Part shown: one piece after another, positions 20,209-31,431 of the stretch
How the letters are laid out: every line of letters starts with the position of its first letter
Position numbering within the stretch: the first letter of the stretch is position 1
From: Melitaea cinxia
Lineage: Eukaryota > Arthropoda > Insecta > Lepidoptera > Nymphalidae
Assembly (NCBI RefSeq): GCF_905220565.1
Contig: NC_059418.1
Coordinates: 82,001 to 146,000 of the forward strand
Reading direction: 5' to 3'
Length of the DNA stretch: 64,000 nucleotides
Notes under the pieces: model-generated
What the model saw: only the letters and a program-made list of their open reading frames with translations
Database searches by the model: none
Told to the model about the DNA's origin: nothing
Program-made: the position numbers and the translations under genes

Positions 20209-20411
20209 GACCGGAATTAAATATTTGTACAAATCGAAAGAACAAGAGAAACTTTTAGAAAACTATCAGTAAAGTTTTTGGAAGAGCTATAGAAGATGGA
20301 ATAATATTTCTATTTAATTGTATGTATTTTTCAGTAATAGTCCTGGACATCTGGAGAACTTATAAATTGGTGTATCATCACCATCACATATACGCCAAGG
20401 TTTTTTTTTCT

Positions 20412-20726
20412 TCTAATATATAAAATTCTCGTGTCGCGGTGTTTGTAGTTAAACTCCTTCGAAACGGCTTGATCGATTCTCATGAAATTTTGTGTGCATA
20501 TTAAGTAGGTCTGAGAATCGAACAACATCTATTTTTCATCCCCCTAAATGTAAAGGGTAGTCCACTCCAATTTTTTTTTAATTTTTAGATAAATTATTTA
20601 TTCTTTATTTTATTATGATTTGGCGTTGAAAAATACATACAACCCTAAATATTCACCCTTCTACACCACCAACACCTATTTTTAAATAGCGTTTAGCGGC
20701 AAGACAACGTTTGCCGAGTCAACTAG
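20412..20726 (+). mobile_element. Helitron-like element 'E'
   Basis: Starts TCTAATATATAAAATTCTCG and ends GCCGAGTCAACTAG followed by T. Contains the hairpin-prone GGCAAGACAACGTTTGCC just before the end. A second, shorter copy lies immediately downstream (20730-20892). Confidence 0.65.
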
Positions 20727-20729
20727 TAA

Positions 20730-20892
20730 TTATATAAAATTCTCGTGTCACAATCTTAGTCAACCCACTCCTCCAAAGCGGGTGGACAAATTTTTATGAA
20801 CTTTTGTGTGCATATCGGGTAGGTCTGAAAATCGGCCAACATCTATTTTTCATACCCCTGACACATGACAAAACAACGTTTGCGGGGTCAGC
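20730..20892 (+). mobile_element. Helitron-like element 'E', short tandem copy
   Basis: Starts AATTATATAAAATTCTCG and ends CGGGGTCAGCTGGT; the CTAG is degraded to CTGG and the middle is shortened. Confidence 0.5.
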
Positions 20893-21182
20893 TGGTATTA
20901 CTAGAGATTTTTTTTGCCCTAACTCTATATATGTATACTTTTTTTAAACCTATTTTTTTCTATGTATAATTATATACATATACCCATTTAAAACAGTTTT
21001 TAACATGTACTTCGAATTTATTTACGGAAATATCAGACTACATAAAAAGGTCACAGAAATGTCAAAGCTCTTACGGCCGTCATTGTATCTGTAAATATTT
21101 GATGAGCCGTGCCGTCGAGTGCCGCGAACAAGATACAGATTATATGGATAAATGATTTATGTAACAAGTATATTTCATCGTA

Positions 21183-23164
21183 TCTATAATCTATAATATA
21201 ATATATATAAAAGCGAAAGGTCACTCACTCATCACGAAATCTCCGAAACTATAACACCTACAAACTTGAAATTTGGCAGATAGACTCCTTATAAGACGTA
21301 GACATCCGCTAAGAACGGATTTTACGAAAATCGACCCCTAAGGGGGTAAAACGGGGGTTGGAAGTTTGTATGAAAGTCCTATGTTTTTTAAAGTAGGAGA
21401 CTTAAAATTTAAAATGTTTGCTCTTTAGATGGTGAGAAGGTGTTCAAATAATGTATCTTTAGAAATCAACTCCTTTTTGGGGTTAAAACGGGGGATAGTA
21501 TGTTGGCTCACTGATCACGAAATCTCCGAAACTATAACAGTTACAAACTTGAAACTTGACAGAAAGGCTCCTTGTAGGGCGTAGACATCCGCTAAGAACG
21601 GATTTTATGAAATTCGAGCCTTAAGGGGGTAAAACGGGGGTTGGAAGTTTGTGTGAAAGTCCCATGTTTTTGAAGTAAGAGACTTGAAATTTAAAATGTA
21701 TACCTTATAGATGATGAGAAGGTGTCCAAATAATGTATCTTTAGAAATCAACTCCCTTTTGGGGTTAAAACGGGGGATGGTAGGTTTACTCACTCATCAC
21801 GAAATCTCCGAAACTATAACACCTACGAACTTGAAATTTGGCAGGTAGGCTCCTTATAAGACGTAGGCATCCGCTAAGAACGGATTTTACGAAACTCGAC
21901 CCCTAAGGGGGTGAAATGGGGGTTGCAAGTTTGTAGGAACGTCCTATGATTTTGAAGTAAGAGACTTGAAATTTAAAATGTATGCCTTATAGATAATGAT
22001 TAGGAGTCCAAATAATCTACCTTTAGAAATCAACTCCCTTTTGGGGTTAAAGCGGGGGATGGTAGGTTTACTCACTCACCACGAAATCTCCGAAACTGTA
22101 AAACCTAAAAACTTGAAATTTGGCAGATAGGCTCCTTATAGGGCGTAAACATTTGCTAAGAACGGGTTTTACGAAATTCGATCCCTAGAGGGGTAAAACG
22201 GAGGTTGGAAGTTTGTATGAAAGTCCTATGTTTTTGAAGTAAACGACTTGAAATTTAAAATGTATGCTCCATAGATAGTGAGGAGGTCTTTAAGTAATAT
22301 ATCTTTAGAAATCAACTCCCTTTCGGGGTTAAAACGGGGGATGGTACATTGACTCATTCATCACGAAATCTCCGAAACTATAACAGCTACAAATTTGACG
22401 TTTGATAGGTAGGTTCCTTATAGAGCGTAAACATCTGCTAAGAACAAATTTTACGAAACTCGACACCTAAGGGGATAAAACGGGGGTTGGAAGTTTGTAC
22501 GAAAGTCCTATGTTTTTGAAGTGAGAGACTTGAAATTAAAAGTGTATGCTCTATAGATGGTGAGGAGGTGTCCAAATAATGTATATTTAGAAATTAACTC
22601 CTTTTTGGGGTTAAAACGGGAGTTCGTAGCTTGACTCACTGATCACGAAATCTGCGAAACTATAAGAGCTACAAATTTGATATTTGACAGGTAGGTTTCT
22701 TATAAGGCGTAAACATCTACTAAGAACTGATTTTACGAAACTCGACCCTTAAAGGGGTAAAACGGGGGATGGAAGTTTGTATGAAAGTCCTATGTTTTTG
22801 AAGTAAGAGACTTGAAATTTAAAATGTATGCTCCATAGATGGTGAGGAGGTCTTTCAACAATGTATCTTTAGAAATCAACTCCCTTTGGGGTCCCTTTTG
22901 GGGTTAAAACGGGGGATGGTACATTGACTCATTCATCACGAAATCCCCGAAACTATAACAGCTACAAATTTGACGTTTGATAGGTAGGTTCCTTATAGAG
23001 CGTAAACATCCGCTAAGAATAAATTTTACGAAACTCGACCCCTAAGGGGATAAAACGGGGGTTGGAAATTTGTATGAAAGTTCTATGTCTTTGAAGTAAG
23101 AGACTTGAAATTTAAAATATATGGTCTATAGATGGTGAGGAGGTGTCCAAATAATACATCGTAA
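21183..23164 (+). repeat. Seven-unit 282-bp tandem array
   Basis: Units start at the ATCACGAAATCTCCGAAACT motif near 21231, 21514, 21796, 22078, 22360, 22642 and 22935; spacings are 283, 282, 282, 282, 282 and 293 bp, with the last unit cut short. Each unit contains AAGAACGGATTTTACGAAA, a CCCTAAGGGGGTAAAACGGG inverted-repeat-like block and TGAAGTAAGAGACTTGAAAT. The sixth unit has a small internal duplication of the CCCTTTTGGGGT block. The left edge TCTATAATCTATAATATAAT resembles the start of the Helitron-like element that follows. Confidence 0.85.
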
Positions 23165-23783
23165 TCTATATATATAAAAGAGAAAGAACGAACGAAAGAA
23201 GAGAACCCAAAAACAGCTGGAACGTCCATCCATCTAGGATGGATAAAGATGAAATTTGGCAGGGAGGTAGATTATAGTTAGTAGATAATAGTAGTAGAGT
23301 AGAGAGATTTAGCGATATTCCACCGCTAAGGGGGTTTAATTGGGGTTGATAGTTTGTATGAAACATATACAGCCTGAAAATAAAACTAAAAATGTGGTGT
23401 ATAGAGAGGTTTTATAAAAACAAGTATTAAATTATACTAAATTGTGCCTTTTAAAAATTTACTCAGTGTGATAAGCATTTCAAGTGACTGAAATAAAAAA
23501 AAATGCGTTAAACATCTTAATAGTAATGCATATCTTCATAACCACGCGGATGTAATCGCGGGCAGTTAGTGTATTATAAAACAAAGTCCCCAAAAGTGTA
23601 TGTGATCGATTCGCTCAAAATCTACTGAACGGATTTTCATGCGGTTTCACCTTTGGAGAGAGGGCTAAGAGGAAGGTTTACGGAACCGCTAAGCCGATGT
23701 TGATGAGAGTTTCGCTATAATTTTGCTGGGAAAACTTTGTGACACACTAATTTCAACGCGGGTGAAGCCGCGGGCACAGCTAG
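23165..23783 (+). mobile_element. Helitron-like non-autonomous element
   Basis: Starts TCTATATATATAAAAGAGAA right at the end of the tandem array and ends GAAGCCGCGGGCACAGCTAG followed by T. No coding sequence. The array and this element may be one composite unit. Confidence 0.6.
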
Positions 23784-23819
23784 TAATTTTATATAGTTGA
23801 AAAGTTTTTCCTTTATACA

Positions 23820-23945
23820 ACTAGGTCGGCAAACAATTGTACGGCTCACCTGATGGTAAGCGATTACCGTAGCTTATAGACGCCTGCAACACCAGAAGCA
23901 TCGCAAGCGTGTTGTCGACCCTACTTCCGGGCCTGTCCAGGGGAT
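23820..23945 (-). mobile_element. Retroposon 'F' fragment
   Basis: Minus-strand 3' half: TCGGCAAACAATTGTACGGC, GATGGTAAGCGATTACCGTA, CAACACCAGAAGCATCGCAA. Confidence 0.6.
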
Positions 23946-24322
23946 TGTTTATTTCTTTGTTAATGTAAGAAAACTAATATCAGACATTACTGGTTCGAGT
24001 TTATATTATTTTGTGTGCGATAATACCAGAGGAAGACCTTAGGCTAAATAATTTTTTAGTAAGTGGGAAAAAACCGTGGCGCACAGCTAGTCGTCAAATA
24101 AAGTTGCCAAACTTGATTTTTTTGGTTTTTACTGAAAATGATTAGAGAGCCAGATATCGTTTCTAAGCTCCACTTTACAAATGGATAGCTATATTTTGGT
24201 CATTTAGCGCGAAGGCAGCCTAACAGCTTAGACAAGCTGATAGTGCTTAGCAAAGGAAACGACCAAGTGGCCGCTGCCCACGGTCGGACCAAGTTACCAA
24301 CCGTACTGGTCTCTAAGTGACC

Positions 24323-24457
24323 GCAGCCCTGAGGAAAGCAGACGATAGGGCGGACTGGAGAAAATTCACAGAAATCGTGGCCCAGATCCTGGGTAGAGTG
24401 GACACGACCTTCAGCAATGAAACAAATGACCGAAGAGAACTATATTTTAAAATATAA
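24323..24457 (+). pseudogene. Possible LINE ORF C-terminal remnant
   Basis: An open 44-codon stretch reads AALRKADDRADWRKFTEIV and on to ...SNETNDRREL, then stops. The charged RKADDRADWRKF style resembles C-terminal parts of non-LTR polyproteins, but the match is weak. It lies 170 bp before the clear RTE C-terminus. Confidence 0.35.
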
Positions 24458-24629
24458 CGGTAATTGTTTTTAAGTTAACTCCAGTCGCGTTACGACGCTG
24501 ACACACGCTTCCTTCTGGTAACACACGTTGCGCATAATGTCACTCTCAGAGTCACTCGTCAGTCACAGCGTCACTGTTTCACGAAATTTCATTCCCCATG
24601 TTCATTTCATACGATTGACTTCAACCATT

Positions 24630-24838
24630 TTCTTAAGTGGAGTGGAGTGGAGACCGCGTCTTGGCAAACGCAGTGTGGGACATCCTCCGGCCCGTTGGAC
24701 CGACGATCTACGTAAGATTGCCGATGTAGGCTGGATGAGGATTGCGGAAGACCGGGATGTGTGGCACGAACTTGGGGAGGCCTATGTCCAGCAGTGGACT
24801 GCGATGGACTGAAGTGATGATGATGATGATGATGATTT
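24630..24838 (+). pseudogene. RTE-clade LINE C-terminus and 3' tail
   Basis: The reading frame LSGVEWRPRLGKRSVGHPPA continues through ARWTDDLRKIADVGWMRIAE to EAYVQQWTAMD and a stop at 24812. This is the typical C-terminal end of lepidopteran RTE endonuclease-reverse transcriptases. The tail GGCCTATGTCCAGCAGTGGA overlaps the last codons and ends in a (TGA)n microsatellite (24813-24838). The endonuclease and RT domains are missing (5' truncation). It is the source-type sequence for the tails of the SINE-A copies. Confidence 0.75.
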
Positions 24839-25409
24839 TCTTAAGTATTAAACTCCAAATAATTCAACAGAACAAATTAATTGATCTGGATAAAAGACAC
24901 AGATATAATTTGTAGCACGCGGATAGGATAAACTTATCCCGGAAAAATGAATCCCGTGGGATAGACTTCCTCAAACAAAATAACGGGCAATAGTTAGCTA
25001 CCAATAATTCTCTTTGCGAATTTCTGCTGACCATATTTGTTTTTTCCTTCGTTTTAACATATTTGAATTTGAATTTGAATATTTATCGCGTTCCTTGAAC
25101 AGAACGAGTGTCGACATGCCACGGCGCGGCACCGCGGGGCTCTGTGCGATGATTTAGATCAGATCAACTTTAATAATATACTTTTGTAACCACTTACGTA
25201 TAAAGAGTGTAGTTGTAAGTTTAACGTCAATGTCTATCTGTATGTCTGTGTTTTATTTAATTACAGTGAGGTTACTTGCTATGGCTGGTTAACATCGATT
25301 TCGTTTGTAGGTAAAAAAAAGTTGTCAGACAACTTATTAAGATTTATAAGTAAAAATACTTATAAATCTTTACTGGGTACGCCTGTGATTTTGATTATTC
25401 TTTTTTTTA
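24839..25409. other. No gene seen
   Basis: AT-rich sequence with a GAATTT repeat patch (25063-25080) and a short GC-richer stretch (25100-25145). Nothing assignable. Confidence 0.35.
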
Positions 25410-25620
25410 TCAACCGACTTCCAAAGAATGAGGACGTATTCAATTTGACTGTATATTTTTTTATGTATGCACCTCAGAACTTTTTACTGAGTGGACGGAT
25501 TTCGATGGTTCTTTTTTTTAACAAAAGGTGTTGCATGTCATGTGGTCCTGTTAGAGTTCAATTGAGATCTAACTAGTACTTTTCGAGTTGTATCTAATAA
25601 TGCGTATTTGCTTGAACTGA
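25410..25620 (-). repeat. Repeat 'D' partial copy
   Basis: CAACCGACTTCCAAAGAATG end plus one internal unit in reverse orientation. Confidence 0.5.
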
Positions 25621-25719
25621 CTGAATTACATAAGACCTCAGACAGTTAAGATACGGCTTTTTATACTAAGGCTGAATTTAAGACAAAAAAAATATGGAAA
25701 CCTTAAAAGCACCTTTCAA

Positions 25720-26370
25720 TAATTGTGTTTGCTCGCAAACGAAAAAAAAACCGACTTCAATTACATCGACGAGTAATACAACGTAGATCGACGAAAAAAT
25801 AGTCAAGTAACTGCGCGTTATCAAAGATAAAGAAGATAAGATTAAGATAAGATAAGATTACTCAAAAAGTAGTTATCAAATCTCAATAAAATTTATTTGT
25901 GACTACATGACAAACATCAGCTTTCGATTAAATTAATAATTATCAAAATCGGTACACCCAGTAAAAAGTTGTTGCGGATTTTCAAGAATTTCCATCAATT
26001 CCTCTGGGATCCCATCATCAGATCCTGGTTTTCTAATCATGGTACTAAGCTTGGGATATCTCCTTTCCAACAAAAAAAGAATTATCAACATCGGTACATC
26101 CACTAGAAAGTTATGCGGTATAATACAAGGTAGGTCGACGAAAAAAGCGTCAAGTAAAAACGCATTATTAGATATAGCTCGAAAAGTAGTTGTTAGATCT
26201 CAAATAAATTTAAATGGGACCAATTGGTACACACCACCTTTCGATTAAAAGAAAATTTGTCGAAATCGCTCTACCCAGTCAAAAGTTCTGATGTAACATA
26301 CATAAAAAATAAAATAAAAAATACAGTCGAATTGAGAACCTCCTCCTTTTTTGGAAGTCGGTTAAAAAGG
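25720..26370 (+). repeat. Interspersed repeat 'D', full copy
   Basis: From AATTGTGTTTGCTCGCAAAC to TTGGAAGTCGGTTAAAAA, with both internal units and an expanded AGATAAGATAAG stretch near 25830-25860. Confidence 0.65.
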
Positions 26371-26379
26371 AGAAGGTTC

Positions 26380-26495
26380 TCATCATCATCATCATCATTC
26401 CAGTCTATTGCAGTCCACTGCTGGACATAGGCCTCCACAAGTTCGCGCCAAAAATGCGTGAACTCATGTGTGTTGCCCAATAGTCACCACTCTCA
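26380..26495 (-). mobile_element. SINE-A / RTE tail fragment
   Basis: (ATC)n tail followed by GCAGTCCACTGCTGGACATA and the GTGTGTTGCCCAATAGTCAC block; inserted between two 'D' copies. Confidence 0.6.
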
Positions 26496-26504
26496 GAAGG
26501 TTCA

Positions 26505-26868
26505 AGGAAGGAAGGTCAGAAGGTTCTCGATTGTACTGCATTCAAATGTTGGTGTATGTCATGTGGTTCCATTCAAATTTAATTGAGATCTGACAAGTAC
26601 TTTTAGAGTTATATCTAATAACGCGTATTTGACTATTTTTTCATTGACTTACGCTGTATTATACCGCGTAACTTTTTATTAGGTCAACCGATTTTTATGA
26701 TTCATGTTTTAATCGAACGCTGATACTTGTCACGTAGTTTCAATTGAATCTAATTGAGGTCTGATAACTACTTTTTGTGTAATCTTTTCGTCTACTACGT
26801 TGTATTAATTGTCGATATAATTGAAGTAGATTTTTTTTTCGTTTGCGACCAAACATAATTATGAAAGC
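26505..26868 (-). repeat. Repeat 'D' partial copy
   Basis: Reverse orientation, ending near GACCAAACATAATTA on the plus strand; diverged. Confidence 0.5.
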
Positions 26869-27157
26869 TGATTCTTGTCGTATTGATCATATTATTATAT
26901 TGAAATTGATATGACGCATGGATTTTGAGTTATAACTGACAATCTGTTCAGTGTTACTTGTCGATACAAATAAAAATTGCTTTATGAGTACAAAAACTAT
27001 TATTACGTGAAATAATAATTAACATTCACTCATACAATCTTTTCAATATTTTTATAAACTTTATACCTTGTACGTAAACTAGAATTAGACTAATTTTATT
27101 TATTATTCTATTTCAAAAAGGAGATATCCTAAAGTCGAAAATATATCAATAGCTAGA

Positions 27158-27478
27158 CTAGCTGACTCGGCAAACGTTGTCTCGCCGCTAAACGCTATTT
27201 AAAAATAGGGGTTCGTGGTAGAAGGGTGAAAATTTAGGGTTGTATGTATTTTTCAACGCCAAATCATAATAAAATAGAGAATGAATAATTTATCTAAAAA
27301 TTAAAAAGACAAAATTTAGGGATTTACTACCCCTACTTAACATTTAGGGGGATGAAAATAGATGTTTTTCGATTCTCAGACCTATCCAATATGCACACAA
27401 AATTTCATGAGAATCGGTCAAGCCGTTTCGGAGGAGTTTAACTACAAACACCGCGACACGAGAATTTTATATATTAAA
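27158..27478 (-). mobile_element. Helitron-like element 'E'
   Basis: Plus strand runs from CTAGCTGACTCGGCAAACGT to ACGAGAATTTTATATATTAA; the last bases of the TC start are mutated. Confidence 0.6.
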
Positions 27479-27881
27479 TTTTTGATACATCACTTCAGAA
27501 ATTACCTAAATTAAAAACTTGAAACCTATAATATACTGAAAACTTTGAACGCACAGCTCACATTAAACTGGAATTCTTCACGTTACAGACATGATTTTGA
27601 TGTTAGTTATTAAAGAAGTCACAGGAAAACAGCTAGCAAAGAGTTACTATAGAAACGCAAAAAAGTGGATTTTTATTCTGTGCCACATATAATTTACGAA
27701 ACACGCTTTCCGTCAGACATTTTAACGCTCCGACACTTCCGGTAACAAAATGGCCGCTATTTCTAGTTCTATGAGATTATAATGGCGCTGAAATTACAAT
27801 ATATGATTGAATAACTCACTAGGCGTAATGCAGTACGTAATTATATGATACATAAGCCTAGTATATGCTTATGTCTATAAC

Positions 27882-28163
27882 AGAGGTAGGGCACAGCAGG
27901 AATTTTCTGCTCAAAATATGGAGCAGTCCGACTGGGGTAGTACCTCGACCTTACAGAAGATCACAGCAAAATAATACTGTTTTCAAGCAGTATTGTGTTC
28001 CTGTTGGTGAGTAAGGTGACCAGAGCTCCTGGGGGGATTGGGGATTGGGTCGGCAACGCGCTTGCGATGCTTCTGGTGTTGCAGGCGTCTATAAGCTACG
28101 GTAATCGCTTACCATCAGGTGAGCCGTACGCTTGTTTGCCGACCTAGTGACAGAAAAAAAAAA
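27882..28163 (+). mobile_element. Retroposon 'F', complete copy
   Basis: From GAGGTAGGGCACAGCAGGAA to GCCGACCTAGTGACAG plus an A tail. Contains a TACTGTTTTCAAGCAGTA hairpin. No open frame of its own; frames crossing it are chance. Confidence 0.7.
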
Positions 28164-28443
28164 TAGTACACCATTATTAAAATCGCGTTTTTTTTTGTTG
28201 TTGTTATTTTTGGTTTTTATCATCTTTTTATAACTTGACTATTTTTTTTTGTAAATATAATTAAATTACTTTTAAATTAATTTACTTTTACTTCAAAAGT
28301 CTTTTTACCTACTTGAAAAAAGTAATTTTTAATTTTGATTCAGAGTGAGAAATGTGTATGTGTAAAAAATCTATCTATATATGTATGTATGTATTGATTT
28401 GTTTCATATTACTTTCTATAACATGGAACTGTACACCTACACC
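28164..28443. other. No gene seen
   Basis: Low-complexity T/A-rich sequence. Confidence 0.4.
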
Positions 28444-28597
28444 TTCAATATATCATCTCATTTGCCCTAAGGTTGCCTGGAAGAGATTGCTTTTTAGCAA
28501 TAAGGCCGCCTCTTGTACATTTTTCTATTAATTATTGTTAATGTTGCTTGTTTATTTTATTTCTTTTTTGGTGTAAAATAAAGTATAAAATAATAAA
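28444..28597 (+). mobile_element. LINE 3' end fragment
   Basis: GTTGCCTGGAAGAGATTGCT, TAGCAATAAGGCCGCCTCTT, then an AATAAAGTATAAAATAATAA tail. Same 3' end as 189-312 and 40142-40312. Confidence 0.6.
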
Positions 28598-28928
28598 ACA
28601 ATGCAAAATAATAAAAAAAACCTGCAGTTAAATAAAATACATGAAGTGGTCAAAAGAAGGGTTGACTTTATACCCCACGTAGCTACCGTAAGGTTATCAA
28701 ACATCTAATTACTACTTTATATTCAGGGTTTCAGCCTATCGACCGCAATTAATTCTAAATATAAATTGTACGCAACGCGGCCGCTGTAATTATTCCGTCA
28801 AAGTTTGAAGGGTTGAGTAATGTTCTTTATTATATTAGACGGGGATATTTATTGTAAGTCTTGGGGTCTCCAATATATGGGGGATATAATTCGGGAATAT
28901 TACTTTGGGGATACAAATCCCTACATTA

Positions 28929-29271
28929 CGCTTCAGCCCGTAATATCCCACTACTGGGCATAGGCCTCTTTCCCCACGTAGGAGAAGGATCAGAGCTTAA
29001 TCCACCACGCTGCTCCAATGCGGGTTGGCGGATATATTCCCTACTATGACTAACGATCGCTATCAGGTGCACATGATAACAACCGAGACCGACGGCTTAA
29101 CGTGCTCTCCGAGGCACGGTGGGGAGACCCACAAGGACTGCACAAGCACCCAGAGCACGGCAAACACCTGTATGGCCAATACAAACGTTTTTCATGAGCG
29201 GGGATCGAACCCGCAACCGCCAGCGCAACAGGTACAATCCATGGTTGTAACCGTTGCGCCAACGCGGCGTC
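28929..29271 (-). mobile_element. SINE-B, complete copy with tRNA head
   Basis: On the minus strand it starts GACGCCGCGTTGGCGCAACG (A-box region), has a B-box GGGTTCGATCCCCGC, and ends CCCAGTAGTGGGATATTACG. The tRNA-derived head, unrelated body and LINE-like tail make it a classic SINE. Frames over it in six directions are not genes. Confidence 0.75.
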
Positions 29272-29742
29272 AAAACAAATCTGTACATGCAAGATAAGTT
29301 TACGTGTGTGCAATTCGCACACAGCTGAAATGAAACTTATGAAAAGTCGTGAGAAGATAGGCCGGTCTCGTGGAAAATGGTCGTAACCGCCATGCAATAC
29401 TCATTTTGACCAAAAATGTATTCCATCTCATTCTCAATTCTCATTTCTCATTCTCAAATGTATTCATTCTCATTATATGTATTTGTCTTTTGTTTCTTTA
29501 TCGTGACGAATTTTTCGTTTCATCGAGTTTCATACCACAACTACTCTACAGAAGTTTCACTTCAATAAGCACACTTCTAGACTCAGAAAGTTATAATTAC
29601 TTTATCCTAAACATCTCTTGTACATACATTAAGCAGCTACAATTTTACTTCTCACTAGATATCCCGGTTAAATTCGATCACATACATATGTTTGGGAAAA
29701 ATATGGACAAAACACTTTCTGAACGCACCTATAAATATTTGA

Positions 29743-30083
29743 CATCATCATCATCATTACAGCCTATACAGTCCACTGCTGGACATAGGCCTCCACAAGT
29801 TTACGCCAAAAATAACGTGAACTCATGTGTTTTGCCCATAGTCACCACGCTGGGCAGGCGGGTTGGTGACCGCAGTACTGGCTTTGTCGCACCGAAGACG
29901 CTGCTGCCCGTCTTCGGCCTGTGTATTTCAAAGCCAGCAGTTAGATGGTTATCCCGCCACCGGTCGGCTTTTTTAATTCCAAGGTGGTAGTGGAACTGTG
30001 TTATCCCTTAGTTGCCTCTTATGACACCCACGGGAAGAAAGGGGGTGGCTATATTCTTTAGTGCCGTAGCCACACAGTACAAA
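29743..30083 (-). mobile_element. SINE-A, complete copy
   Basis: Minus strand begins GTGTGGCTACGGCACTAAAG and ends in the AGGCCTATGTCCAGCAGTGG box plus a (ATG)n tail. A plus-strand open frame of 206 codons (29370-29990) crosses it and is spurious. Confidence 0.7.
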
Positions 30084-30785
30084 TATTTGACAATCAAGTG
30101 ACAATTCTTTTTGACAAAAGACATCTAATGTTTCACAGCTAGGAACATTTTGTATTGGAAAATTTTCCATTACTTATTATTACCCGACTGCCAAGGAAGG
30201 GTTATGTTTTTCGCGCGTATCTTGTATGTATGTATGTATATTTGTATGTAATATTCTTTACTACCTCATATTTCCAGAACCACTGAACGGATTTACATAA
30301 TTGAGGTATCGTTAGGTTCGTCTTAGCTGCCCAAGTGTTTTTGGATAGGTGACATTAAAAAAAAATCAAACATGGCGGCTGCGCGAAGCCATTGTAGTTA
30401 ATGAAAAAAAAATTTTTTTCTCGAATACTACAATATGGGTATCAAATTGAAGAGCACAATACAAGGATTTTAAAAAGGTATATCATGATTATTATTACCG
30501 CAACACTAATAAAGAAATACAATATTAAAGTTTAAAAAATGTGGACTTTGCTCTTTCCCACGCCTATACCATGCCAAACTCGCCTCCTAGGCGACGATCA
30601 ACTTCGGGGTGTAGCCTTTCTAATAAAATACAATGGTTAAAAAAACACAATTAAAATTACAAATAAAAATTAATAAAATAATGTCACACCAATTTACAAT
30701 TATATTAATAAAATCAATAACAAATACATAATACCAAATACAAACAAATAATTTTCATAATAATTTCATTATATTAAAACTAATA
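30084..30785. other. Noncoding; probable Helitron body remnants
   Basis: Contains CCCGACTGCCAAGGAAGGGT and TATGTATG-rich sequence, then A/T-rich DNA leading into the helicase remnant. No open frame recognised. Confidence 0.3.
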
Positions 30786-30962
30786 GTTGTTGACTTAAGC
30801 AGTCACCTATTTGCTAAAGGTCAGGCTTACGTTGCTTTGAGCAGAGTGAGATCTTTCTCCGGGCTTGCTATCAGTTCTCTTGACCCTAAAAAATTACTTA
30901 ATCAACCACATGATGTAAACTGTTTTAATGAATTGAACCGATTACGTAATATGTCTGACTAA
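30786..30962 (+). pseudogene. Helitron Pif1-like helicase, C-terminal fragment
   Basis: 59 codons from VVDLSSHLFAKGQAYVALSR through VRSFSGLAISSLDPKKL to LNRLRNMSD and stop. The QAYVALSRVRS segment is the conserved motif VI of Pif1-type helicases, and the downstream LDPKKLL...ELNRLR is typical of Helitron RepHel C-termini. Everything upstream (Rep domain and helicase motifs I-V) is missing. A perfect inverted repeat follows 28 bp later. Confidence 0.75.
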
Positions 30963-30990
30963 AAAGACATAAATAAAATAATAATAAAAA

Positions 30991-31431
30991 AAAACAAAAA
31001 ACCCGCCTGCGTGAAGAACAACTAATAGAAAATCAACTGAAAAAGCTGGAACAAGATAAAAAATTCAATATGCACACAAAGTCAGCGAAATAAATAGAAA
31101 CAATATCAAACATTTTGTGCTGTACATTTAAAATATATTAATACGGTAGTCCTTCGAAACTTTATGCAACGTCGTAGATAATATGCAGTCGGAGGCATGA
31201 AATTGAAGGATAAGTCAAATCATTCTCTCTTTGTGCATGAGACTGCTCGACGTTGCATAAAGTTTCGAAGGACTACCGTATTAATATATTTTAAATGTAC
31301 AGCACAAAATGTTTGATATTGTTTCTATTTATTTCGCTGACTTTGTGTGCATATTGAATTTTTTATCTTGTTCCAGCTTTTTCAGTTGATTTTCTATTAG
31401 TTGTTCTTCACGCAGGCGGGTTTTTTGTTTT
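30991..31431. repeat. Perfect 184-bp inverted repeat (hairpin)
   Basis: Arms 30991-31174 and 31248-31431 are exact reverse complements as far as I can read, with a 73-bp loop. Each arm contains a short charged frame (RLREEQLIENQLKKLEQDKK) and TTTATGCAACGTCG next to the loop. The sequence outside the right arm (about 31440-31595) resembles a reversed Helitron 5' region, so this may be a head-to-head Helitron rearrangement. Confidence 0.9.

Noticed and set aside
21183..23164. Regular repeats as a possible CRISPR array
   Set aside because: The 282-bp units abut directly without unique spacers, and the DNA is eukaryotic.
24528..24627. N-terminal extension of the RTE frame
   Set aside because: Similarity to RTE begins only near 24630; the upstream ATG and codons are chance.
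29370..29990. 206-codon plus-strand frame
   Set aside because: Its second half is antisense SINE-A sequence and the first half is low-complexity; chance opening.
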